This document shows, one piece after another, positions 1-5,953 of a stretch of DNA of 8,357 bases. The stretch covers positions 1 to 8,357 of the forward strand of contig DIDE01000014.1 of the NCBI GenBank assembly GCA_002417975.1, given 5' to 3'. The stretch's first letter is position 1. The number at the start of each line of letters is the position of its first letter. Under the pieces are notes generated by a model. The model saw nothing but the letters and a program-made list of their open reading frames with translations. It ran no database searches and had not been told where the DNA came from. This stretch comes from Eggerthellaceae bacterium UBA5808 (GTDB lineage: Bacteria > Actinomycetota > Coriobacteriia > Coriobacteriales > Eggerthellaceae). The position numbers and the translations under genes were made by a program.

Positions 1-1934
1 CGGTATTTTCGGATGACAATACACCGGCACTTACGATTGCACGGTCATCTGATGCCAATGTCATACGTTTTGTTGAGGATACCCCTCTTGATAATGTCTT
101 TCTTGGTTCTTTAAATGCGGCTGATATGGCTTCACGGATAGCAGCATCTGATTCCAATGATGGTTCGAGTCCTTCCTGTGCAGTTGCTTCGTTCGCTCGG
201 GCAAAGAGTCTTCTCAAGCAGGGTGGCACTATATGGGCCGTTGGCCCGGTAGAGATATCTGATGCACAGACGTGGGATCTTTCGGGATGTGCCTCTGACG
301 GCATGAGCGCGGGGTCGCTTAAGCGGTGGGATGGAACATCTATTACGTTTGATGATAATAGAAGTACTGCTGCTTATAAGGGCCCTTTTGCCATTGTGCG
401 TTCACACGGAATTCTTTCCCTTTCGCAAATAGTAGTTGATGGGAATAAGGATGCAACTAAAGCAACGGATGCATTGGTAAAAATTCTTGGTGGTACAACG
501 TATCTCCTAAGTGGATCGGTACTTAAAAATAACGCGATTGCGGATGCCTCCGTAACGTCAGCCGCAGGCATTACGATGGATGACGGAAAGCTTGGTTTAT
601 CTAATGGATCAATTATTCAGGGTAACGAAGGTGGACAGATAGGCGGCATCGATTGTCGATCATCATTAGGAACTGCCGAAGTACTTATGGTTGGCGGTTT
701 GATAGAAGATAACGTTGGAAGTTCGGTTGGCGCGCTCTATGCAGAATCAGGATCCACTTCTGTTGACATACAGAGTGGTTCAATTTTAAGGAATACAGCC
801 ACGGATAATGGTGGTGTTGGTGCTATACGACTTGGCTCAACCGATAATGGATCGGGCGTATCGCTTAAGTTATCTGGGCGAACTTTTATAGAAGGTAATG
901 TGTGTACGCAGGTGGAAGGTGGAGCCAATGGCCCTAGCGTCGGAGGTGTATGCGTGTCAAAAGGCGCTTCTTGTACCGTTGCTGATACAACAGTAATTAA
1001 TTCGAATACGATTGGCACGACGCAGAGTGATGTCAATGGTTTGCAGTCGGGATCAACCGCATCTAATCTCTCTCTTCCTTTGGGCACTAACGTACTCATT
1101 GCTGATGCTCTGTCGGACCAAGCGCATATTGGCGTGACGACGGCTGAAACGGATCATGTTCGAGGGCACGAGTTTGCTTTTGGAAATGGCTACACCATAA
1201 CCGATAGTGATGCGGCGGCATGTACCGATGACTGCGCTCCGGCATTTGCGACTAATGTAGCGCCTGATAACAATGCGATTTGTTTTTCTTCCTCGGCAGA
1301 AATAGTGCTTACTGGAGTGGGAGAAAATCGTATGCAAGGAGGATACAGCACGCTTTCGGGTGCAACGTTTAACTTATATAAATATGTTGGGTCGGATGAG
1401 ATTTCTGCGGAGACTATCGATTCCGCACCCCTTGCTGGTACTGATGCGTCCGTCTGGGAACCGGTGGCTGATAGCGATGAGTCATCGTTATCTAGTGAAG
1501 AGGCTCCGGCTACCTATGTAAGTGGCGACGATGGCGTGCTCAAAGATGCGGATAGTGCAACACTACCTGCAGTAAAGGTTGACACATACTATGCGTTGGT
1601 AGAGACAGGGTCATCATCAGGCTATACGACTCCCACTTCGCAATGGGTAATGAAAGCAACCGATAATAATGATGTAACATCCGTTGATGTATCGAACTCT
1701 TTGGTACGCACAGGCGCAGATGGATCGTCAGCACCGGCGCTCGCTTCATCTTTGGAGGTCAATGGTACGACAACAACAGGAACGTTTGTCGTGAATCAAT
1801 CATCCTTTGCGCTACCGTATACAGGATCCGTTGTTCTTAATGCCGTAATGCTGTTTGGAATGGGATGCGCAACCTTGGTCTTAGCCGTGATAGCGAGGGC
1901 TGTATACAGAAGGCTACATTTGTCTGGTTGCTAA
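1..1934 (+). CDS. Giant beta-helix LPXTG surface protein, C-terminal part (5' partial)
   Basis: The reading frame is open from base 3, so the gene starts upstream; the ATG at 126 is internal, because residues before it align with the paralogue at 5954-8357. The visible 643 residues hold, in order, the last 28 residues of one repeat unit, a complete 405-residue unit (87-1301), a SpaA/Cna-B-like domain (about 1302-1805), the sorting motif LPYTG (1812-1826), a hydrophobic segment and a short basic tail ending RRLHLSGC. The unit begins like pectin-lyase-fold proteins (ASDSNDGSSPS, then AKSLLKQGGTIW) and continues with rungs of about 25-35 residues of the form GxIxxN followed by GGxGA. The SpaA-like domain has LSGATFNLYKY and an E-box-like YYALVETGSSSGY in which the usual Ala-Pro is Ser-Ser. 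No YPK pilin motif is visible, so I infer an anchored adhesin or pilus-tip protein rather than a shaft subunit. The unit is unusually rich in cysteine (nine). A beta-helix enzyme is possible, but I see no catalytic motif. Confidence 0.88.
   Translation, partial: VFSDDNTPALTIARSSDANVIRFVEDTPLDNVFLGSLNAADMASRIAASDSNDGSSPSCAVASFARAKSLLKQGGTIWAVGPVEISDAQTWDLSGCASDGMSAGSLKRWDGTSITFDDNRSTAAYKGPFAIVRSHGILSLSQIVVDGNKDATKATDALVKILGGTTYLLSGSVLKNNAIADASVTSAAGITMDDGKLGLSNGSIIQGNEGGQIGGIDCRSSLGTAEVLMVGGLIEDNVGSSVGALYAESGSTSVDIQSGSILRNTATDNGGVGAIRLGSTDNGSGVSLKLSGRTFIEGNVCTQVEGGANGPSVGGVCVSKGASCTVADTTVINSNTIGTTQSDVNGLQSGSTASNLSLPLGTNVLIADALSDQAHIGVTTAETDHVRGHEFAFGNGYTITDSDAAACTDDCAPAFATNVAPDNNAICFSSSAEIVLTGVGENRMQGGYSTLSGATFNLYKYVGSDEISAETIDSAPLAGTDASVWEPVADSDESSLSSEEAPATYVSGDDGVLKDADSATLPAVKVDTYYALVETGSSSGYTTPTSQWVMKATDNNDVTSVDVSNSLVRTGADGSSAPALASSLEVNGTTTTGTFVVNQSSFALPYTGSVVLNAVMLFGMGCATLVLAVIARAVYRRLHLSGC
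3..86 (+). repeat. End of a preceding ~404-aa beta-helix unit (partial)
   Basis: The 28 residues here, starting FSDDNTPALTIA and containing VIRFVED, align without gaps with the end of the complete unit in the downstream paralogue (FSDDNATSLAIE and SIRFANVDK, about 8117-8200). In both places they are followed directly by the DNVF start of the next unit. The first giant gene therefore had at least two tandem units. Confidence 0.8.
87..1301 (+). repeat. Complete 405-aa beta-helix repeat unit, last unit of the first giant gene
   Basis: This unit aligns along its whole length with 6989-8200. The first 62 residues align without gaps, with 35 identities by manual count. Landmarks shared by both units are DNVF(L/I)GS, AKSLL..GGT(I/L)W, LKRWDGT, (V/I)DGNK, GLQ(S/A)G(S/T)TASNLS, AHIGVTT, and GYT(I/V)TDSDA. 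Inside it (about 490-1005) are six short rungs such as SGSVLKNN, NGSIIQGN, VGGLIEDN and SGSILRN. These are typical of a right-handed beta-helix. Confidence 0.85.
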
Positions 1935-1953
1935 GACTATTTTCAAGAGGGTT

Positions 1954-2064
1954 TGCATAGGTAATGCACGTTTATAGAAGTCATGTATGAGTCCAAATAG
2001 ATATGAATAGGCTGATATAAAAGATAACCACTATTCTATGCAGCTTGTTTTGTTCTGGATAAGC
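1954..2064 (+). repeat. Shared intergenic motif pair TGCATAGG / TGGATAAGC, copy 1
   Basis: TGCATAGG at 1954-1961 begins 20 bases after the stop codon and forms TGCAT-AGGTA-ATGCA (1954-1968). TGGATAAGC at 2056-2064 lies just before the terminator stem. The same two words, in the same order, recur in both other intergenic gaps. Their function is unknown; they could be remnants of duplicated gene-and-spacer modules. Confidence 0.45.
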
Positions 2065-2068
2065 ATAT

Positions 2069-2103
2069 AAAAAAATGAGTCTCATTTTGGGGCTCATTTT
2101 TTT
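2069..2103 (+). terminator. Rho-independent terminator of the first giant gene
   Basis: AAAAAAATGAGTCTC (2069-2083) can pair with GGGGCTCATTTTTTT (2089-2103) around the loop ATTTT. This gives 15 pairs including two G-U pairs, and ends in seven T. The A-tract on the 5' side could let it work in the other direction too, though no convergent gene is present. It lies 134 bases after the stop of the first gene. Confidence 0.88.
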
Positions 2104-2259
2104 ATGCCCTCATGGCAAATAGAGTGAATGAACCATTATGAATGGTGACGAAAAGAGTCTCTCCGCTAAAAATTAATACATTAAGTCACATATCTATCGG
2201 ACACATCGCTACATTAATCGCAAGCAATTTACGTCAATAAATTACACATCGCAGGTGTA

Positions 2260-2287
2260 TTGACGAGAAGGAGGGGATACGTATACC
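2260..2287 (+). promoter_or_regulatory. Candidate promoter for the pilin genes
   Basis: TTGACG (2260-2265) is followed after 16 bases by TATACC (2282-2287), a fair -35 and a weak -10. It would give a leader of roughly 50 bases before the ATG at 2346. The inverted repeat TACAC-7-GTGTA (2243-2259) abuts the -35 and could be an operator. The same ATTGACGAG word occurs before the second giant gene (5871-5879) but without a good -10, which weakens the call. Confidence 0.3.
2268..2276 (+). promoter_or_regulatory. Shine-Dalgarno-like AAGGAGGGG without a start codon
   Basis: This is a better match to the anti-Shine-Dalgarno sequence than the one actually used by the pilin gene. However, no ATG, GTG or TTG lies within normal spacing, and the next candidates (TTG 2298, ATG 2302) are over 20 bases away. 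It could be a ribosome standby site or just part of the promoter spacer. Confidence 0.35.
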
Positions 2288-2289
2288 TG

Positions 2290-2304
2290 CATACATTTTG
2301 TATG
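2290..2304 (+). promoter_or_regulatory. Perfect inverted repeat CATAC-ATTTT-GTATG in the pilin leader
   Basis: A five-base stem with a five-base spacer is directly preceded by two overlapping palindromes, ATACGTAT (2277-2284) and GTATAC (2281-2286). It lies 30 bases before the true ribosome binding site, so it could be a regulator site or a small leader hairpin. Confidence 0.4.
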
Positions 2305-2333
2305 GGATAAGCAACGGATACGACAATATGAAT

Positions 2334-2340
2334 GGGAGGA
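2334..2340 (+). promoter_or_regulatory. Ribosome binding site that sets the first pilin start
   Basis: GGGAGGA lies five bases before ATG 2346. The in-frame upstream candidates TTG 2298 and ATG 2328 have no comparable site. Starting at 2346 also gives a normal signal peptide with a basic N-terminus. Confidence 0.8.
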
Positions 2341-2345
2341 ACATC

Positions 2346-4142
2346 ATGAGCATCAGAACAGTGCAGCACAAGCGACTGAATAAGCCAGCCATTGTTCTAG
2401 CTGCAACTATGGCACTATTCGTAGCATTTTGTATGACAATTGGGCCATGCGCTCCGGCCTTTGCTTTTAATGACGGAGGTCAGGCTGCTCCTGGATCGAT
2501 TACGCTTCATAAATATAAGAGTGATGGCGATTCCAATACTGCAGGCACAGGAGCTTCAGGGCAAACTCCGTCAGGCACTGCGCTTCCTGGAGCACAGTTT
2601 ACTCTGTATAAACTCGACACGACCAAAGTCGAAGGCGGCGATGGCACGACGCCAGCAACAGGTGCTCCTACGCAGGCTGATGTAAAGACATTTACGGGCA
2701 CATATGGCGGGGTTGTTCAGGGCACAGAAAATACGACAACCGATGCAACCGGAACGATATCGTGGACGGGACTTGCATTGGGCTATTATCTGCTCGTCGA
2801 GAATGAAACGACTGCACAAACGCTTGGTGTTAAGGTATCTGCTCCTAGCATTGTGACGGTTCCGTACTATAACGGGGCTGCTCATACATATAATAAGGAC
2901 GTTGTTGTGTATCCAAAGGATGCAACAAATTCAAAAGTCGAAAAAACGCTTGACAGCTCTACGCACGATGGATATGTTGCCGAAGGCGATTCAATGACTT
3001 ATAAGATTAACTTTAGTCTTGGAGCCACCACTTCGACGCAACTCAAAAATGCTGCTGGTGCGTATATGTCTGCGGCGATTACCGATACGCCGCAGTCTGT
3101 GGCTGATAGCACAGGAAATAAGCATAGTGTCCTTTCGGGGCTTACCGCTGTTTCGGCTGACATTATTCAAAGTGATGGACAAGTAACCAATTGGACTACT
3201 GCCAATATGGCGAAATATTTCACAGCATCGAGCGTGGCTGATGGTACAACCGTAGATCCGTCGACGACATGGACACTGACAAATGACGGCGTCGATGCGC
3301 TTCTCACGACGTGGGGAGCAGACGACACCAATCCTGTTACACGTATTGTAATGCATGTTCAGGGTACGGTTACAAGTTATGTTACTCAGCTCGCAACGCA
3401 AGAAGGCCTTAATAATGCCGCAAGTGTAACATCAAAAGATAGCGATAAAAAGACGCTGCTTGATGGAGACGGTGATGAGAGTGATCCGACTCCGACGGGC
3501 GCATTTAGCTTTAGTAAATTGCAGCTTTCTACGACCGATGATACTGCTGCAAGTTCGCTAACTGGTGTAACAACGTGGCAGGTTGCAAGTTCTTATGCAA
3601 ACGCTAATGCAAAGCAATATCTTAAGGATGGGACATCCGATCTTGTATGGACCTCCCAGAATGGCAAAATTACGATAGGTGGTCTTACGAGTGCAACGCT
3701 CATGGACAATGGCGTTGCCTATAGTGCCGTAAAGACTGCATTCGATAATGCGAAAGCGACGCCCAACACTGCGCAGACTGTCGATTTATGGCTGGAAGAA
3801 AAGAGCGCTCCAACTGACTTTAAGTTGCTACAAGCGCCGCTTAAAGTGACGATGTCAATTACCTACAACAGTACAACTAAAGCGTATAGCGTAACTTCAT
3901 CAGGCGGAAACGTTCCTGCGTCTGCGACAACGACAGCACAGCAAGTTGTGACAACACAGGGCACGCAGTTTGGCGTGATGAACTATAAAGATGGTCAAAC
4001 TGGTCCCGGATCATTTCAACTTCCTAATACCGGTGGAGCAGGAACGCTATTTATGATTGTTGGCGGCATCGTGCTCATCATTGTTGCTGGCGGTTACTTC
4101 GCTCGTCGTCACAGTAAACAACGTCAGTCGAAGATCCTCTAA
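2346..4142 (+). CDS. SpaA-type LPXTG pilin, probable shaft (backbone) subunit
   Basis: This encodes 598 residues. A signal peptide (1-40, APAFA|FN) is followed by three immunoglobulin-like pilin domains. D1 (about 50-180) contains SITLHKYK, LPGAQFTLYKLD and YYLLVE with E152. The pilin motif VVVYPK carries the putative sortase C lysine K191. D2 (about 192-372) looks like the fimbrial isopeptide-forming D2 family, with KVEK (K197/K200) and NNAASV (N357) as likely bond partners. D3 (about 385-550) has FSFSK (K391), the E-box LWLEEKSAP (E484) and GVMN (N546), the expected Lys-Glu-Asn set for an internal isopeptide bond. It ends with LPNTG (559-563), a membrane segment and a basic tail. In the known mechanism, sortase C joins the LPXTG threonine of one subunit to the YPK lysine of the next. 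The mature protein has no cysteine. It is followed after 122 bases by a second pilin. Its role as major subunit is inferred from the complete set of motifs. Confidence 0.93.
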   Translation: MSIRTVQHKRLNKPAIVLAATMALFVAFCMTIGPCAPAFAFNDGGQAAPGSITLHKYKSDGDSNTAGTGASGQTPSGTALPGAQFTLYKLDTTKVEGGDGTTPATGAPTQADVKTFTGTYGGVVQGTENTTTDATGTISWTGLALGYYLLVENETTAQTLGVKVSAPSIVTVPYYNGAAHTYNKDVVVYPKDATNSKVEKTLDSSTHDGYVAEGDSMTYKINFSLGATTSTQLKNAAGAYMSAAITDTPQSVADSTGNKHSVLSGLTAVSADIIQSDGQVTNWTTANMAKYFTASSVADGTTVDPSTTWTLTNDGVDALLTTWGADDTNPVTRIVMHVQGTVTSYVTQLATQEGLNNAASVTSKDSDKKTLLDGDGDESDPTPTGAFSFSKLQLSTTDDTAASSLTGVTTWQVASSYANANAKQYLKDGTSDLVWTSQNGKITIGGLTSATLMDNGVAYSAVKTAFDNAKATPNTAQTVDLWLEEKSAPTDFKLLQAPLKVTMSITYNSTTKAYSVTSSGGNVPASATTTAQQVVTTQGTQFGVMNYKDGQTGPGSFQLPNTGGAGTLFMIVGGIVLIIVAGGYFARRHSKQRQSKIL

Positions 4143-4264
4143 TTAAAAAATTACGGTTATGAATCATCCTGATGGGATCGTTTATAGATTGCATAGGCAG
4201 GTACTGGATAAACCTATTAGGCGATTGCATACCATCGCATCGCAAAAGAAGAAAGGAGGAGTAT
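4143..4264 (+). promoter_or_regulatory. Spacer between the two pilin genes with ribosome binding site
   Basis: There is no T-tract terminator, so the two pilin genes are probably co-transcribed. The spacer can form competing small stems: ATAGG (4193-4197) with CCTAT (4213-4217), and GCGAT (4221-4225) with ATCGC (4234-4238). The strong Shine-Dalgarno AAAGGAGG (4252-4259) sits five bases from ATG 4265 and fixes the start. A stem of this kind just before it could lower or attenuate expression of the second pilin, but nothing proves this. Confidence 0.5.
4190..4212 (+). repeat. Shared intergenic motif pair TGCATAGG / TGGATAAAC, copy 2
   Basis: TGCATAGG (4190-4197) is followed by TGGATAAAC (4205-4213). 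The same order is seen in the gaps at 1954-2064 and 5813-5892. Here the second word has A instead of G at its eighth base, and the two words are only seven bases apart. CGTTTATAGA just before it (4179-4188) also recurs at 1969-1978. Confidence 0.4.
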
Positions 4265-5812
4265 ATGAAGAGTCGCGTGCTACCGCTAAGGGCGTTAATT
4301 GCTTGTGCCCTGTGTTGTGCTAGTGCTTTCTTTTGCGTATCTATAGCGCAGCCACAGTTTGCGTTTGCAGATCAGACGGGATCTATTTCACTGACATCGT
4401 GCGTATCTGCTTCTGAAGCAAATGCAGATGCAATTCTTCCTGATGGAGCAACGCCTATTGCGGGAGATACATTCACGTTGTACAAACTATCGGATTTTGC
4501 TGCTTCTGCTAATGGAGATAATCCCCAGGTTACCGTCGATTCTCCTCCTCTCTCTTCTTTTCCTGCGCAAACGTGTACAAGTGATGCAACGGGTGTGGCG
4601 CTTTTTTCTAATCTTAACGAGGGTGTCTATCTTATTAAGCAGGAGGCGCCTCAAGGGTATGAGGCATACCAAAGTTCGTTTCTTGTGGCTGTGCCTATGG
4701 TGGCGCAAAGCAGCTCTGGGGGCGAGACATGGAATGTAGATGTCTATCCAAAATTGCATCAGTTGAAGACGATTACGCTTGAATCGCTTGACAACAATGT
4801 GCTAGGCGTAGGCGACCAGCCAAAATGGCGTATTAATCTGGTCATGCCTAATGATTTACGTACGCAGAGCGCAAGTGGAGAGACAGTATATGCGTCTCAA
4901 TTGGCATTCTGGTTGCAATTGGATGGTTGTCTTGACTGCGCTCCCACTACTGGATCGACGCAATTCTCGGTGATTGATGCATCGGGAAATGAGGTGGTGA
5001 TGCTCACTGAAGGAGACGATTACACGACTTCTTACGATGCAGCACTTCACCGTGCGGCGTGGTCATGTACGGATGCGGGAATAAAGAAGATTGCTGATGC
5101 ATCCGCTGGTCGAACGATCTCGATACTTGCATCTTCACAGGTGAACGAATCGGCGTTTGATGTGATGGGCAACGTTTCGGGTATAGCTGGTTATACGCAA
5201 ACGTTACCAACATCGGCAGTGCGAGCGTCTACAGCGATTGAAAAGGACACATCATCAATAGCAGAGGATTCAAATGAAGCTTCTATTGTTATTGGCGGTA
5301 TAGCCGTCGATAAATTTCTTCGAGGAAGTGCTGAGCGTCTTAAAGATGCACATTTTAAGATTGCTCGTACACGTGAGGATGCTGCCCAAGGTGTGTTTAT
5401 CCAACGGTTGGGTGTAAACAATGCGCTACCAACAGATATTGAGCTCATTACTGATGCGCGTGGTCATGCCGAGGTTGGTGGCATGGGATTTGGCACGTAT
5501 GTCCTTGTGGAGACGCAAGCCCCTCATGTGCTTGATGATGAAGGACAGGTTATCGAATGCGTACTTTTGACAGATCCCATCGATATAGAGGTTAGTAACG
5601 ATGTATCGCAAAACATTGTGACTGCTCATATCGAGAATCATACCGTTCAAGATCAGACACTTGCAGAAACTGCCGCTCAAACATTGTCAAGAGCAGGAGG
5701 ACTGCCTCAAACAGGAGACAACGATATACGTTTTATAGCTCTATTCCTTGGAATACTGGCATCAATAGCATGTTTGGTCTGTGTACACTGGCGGCAATGT
5801 AGCAAGAACTAA
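4265..5812 (+). CDS. Second SpaA-type LPXTG pilin with cysteine-containing ectodomain
   Basis: This encodes 515 residues, starting at an ATG with a strong ribosome binding site. A cysteine-rich signal peptide is probably cleaved after A35 (FAFA|D). D1 (about 38-150) has GDTFTLYKL and an E-box-like YLIKQEAPQGY in which the usual glutamate position is K125. The pilin motif WNVDVYPK follows, with W156 and K163. A middle domain (about 165-330) is diverged. D3 (about 340-460) has VDKF (K350), the E-box YVLVETQAP (E416) and HIEN (N458), so an internal isopeptide bond is plausible. LPQTG (480-484), a membrane segment and the short tail RQCSKN complete it. Because it has both YPK and LPXTG, it could be polymerised itself or be a minor or basal pilin joined to the upstream subunit. 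Unlike that subunit, its mature ectodomain has six cysteines, an even number compatible with disulfides. Main pilin versus ancillary pilin cannot be settled from sequence alone. Confidence 0.9.
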   Translation: MKSRVLPLRALIACALCCASAFFCVSIAQPQFAFADQTGSISLTSCVSASEANADAILPDGATPIAGDTFTLYKLSDFAASANGDNPQVTVDSPPLSSFPAQTCTSDATGVALFSNLNEGVYLIKQEAPQGYEAYQSSFLVAVPMVAQSSSGGETWNVDVYPKLHQLKTITLESLDNNVLGVGDQPKWRINLVMPNDLRTQSASGETVYASQLAFWLQLDGCLDCAPTTGSTQFSVIDASGNEVVMLTEGDDYTTSYDAALHRAAWSCTDAGIKKIADASAGRTISILASSQVNESAFDVMGNVSGIAGYTQTLPTSAVRASTAIEKDTSSIAEDSNEASIVIGGIAVDKFLRGSAERLKDAHFKIARTREDAAQGVFIQRLGVNNALPTDIELITDARGHAEVGGMGFGTYVLVETQAPHVLDDEGQVIECVLLTDPIDIEVSNDVSQNIVTAHIENHTVQDQTLAETAAQTLSRAGGLPQTGDNDIRFIALFLGILASIACLVCVHWRQCSKN

Positions 5813-5892
5813 TGCATAGGTGTGTTAGTAGCTGATTATACGGCTGCTCATTGCGGCATATGATTTGTCGATTGACGAGTATTGGATAAGCA
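5813..5892 (+). repeat. Shared intergenic motif pair TGCATAGG / TGGATAAGC, copy 3
   Basis: TGCATAGG starts immediately after the stop codon (5813-5820), and TTGGATAAGCA lies at 5882-5892. Together with the copies at 1954-2064 and 4190-4213, every gap in the window carries this ordered pair. The fourth GGATAAGCA, at 2305-2313 in the first pilin leader, has no TGCATAGG close by. Confidence 0.45.
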
Positions 5893-5953
5893 CACGTTTT
5901 TTGCGTGCAGATACGCGCGCAGTATGGGGCAGGAGAATAGAAAAGAGAGACCT
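5813..5953 (+). promoter_or_regulatory. Spacer before the second giant gene
   Basis: There is no T-tract terminator after the second pilin, so read-through into the next gene is likely. GTAGC (5828-5832) can pair with GCTGC (5842-5846), but no T run follows. ATTGACGAG (5871-5879) runs directly into TATTGGATAAGCA (5880-5892), then a weak stem CACG-TTTTTTG-CGTG (5893-5907). No convincing -10 was found. The ribosome binding site of the next gene is weak (AAGAGAGA, 5943-5950, four bases from ATG 5954). A better GGCAGGAG (5928-5935) is too far away. The giant protein may therefore be translated less than the pilins. Confidence 0.45.

Larger units (their letters stand above)
1935..2345 (+). promoter_or_regulatory. 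411-bp intergenic region: terminator, then leader of the first pilin gene
   Basis: No credible gene lies here. The first part holds TGCATAG (1954-1960), inverted as CTATGCA (2036-2042), then a clear terminator (2069-2103). The second part is AT-rich and contains a 9-bp direct repeat ACACATCGC (2201-2209 and 2244-2252), a repeated TACATTAA (2177-2184 and 2210-2217), an inverted repeat TACAC-7-GTGTA (2243-2259), a candidate promoter and several overlapping palindromes (2277-2304) before the pilin ribosome binding site. The density of small repeats suggests a regulated promoter, but no known operator was recognised. Confidence 0.6.

Noticed and set aside
126..128. ATG at 126 as the start of the first gene
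   Set aside because: The frame is open from base 3, and the 41 residues before this ATG align with the paralogous unit boundary. There is no ribosome binding site or signal peptide.
2298..2345. Earlier starts for the first pilin (TTG 2298, ATG 2328)
   Set aside because: Neither has a ribosome binding site; ATG 2346 has GGGAGGA at five bases and begins a standard signal peptide.
4172..4264. Upstream ATG 4172 for the second pilin
   Set aside because: It would add 31 residues before a clear signal peptide, and it lacks a ribosome binding site. AAAGGAGG lies just before 4265.
4295..4306. Lipobox-like LIAC at residues 11-14 of the second pilin
   Set aside because: The hydrophobic stretch before it is far too short for a lipoprotein signal, and the FAFA|D cleavage plus LPQTG sorting signal explain the export.
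5828..5846. Hairpin GTAGC/GCTGC as a terminator of the second pilin
   Set aside because: The stem is only five pairs with a nine-base loop and has no following T tract.
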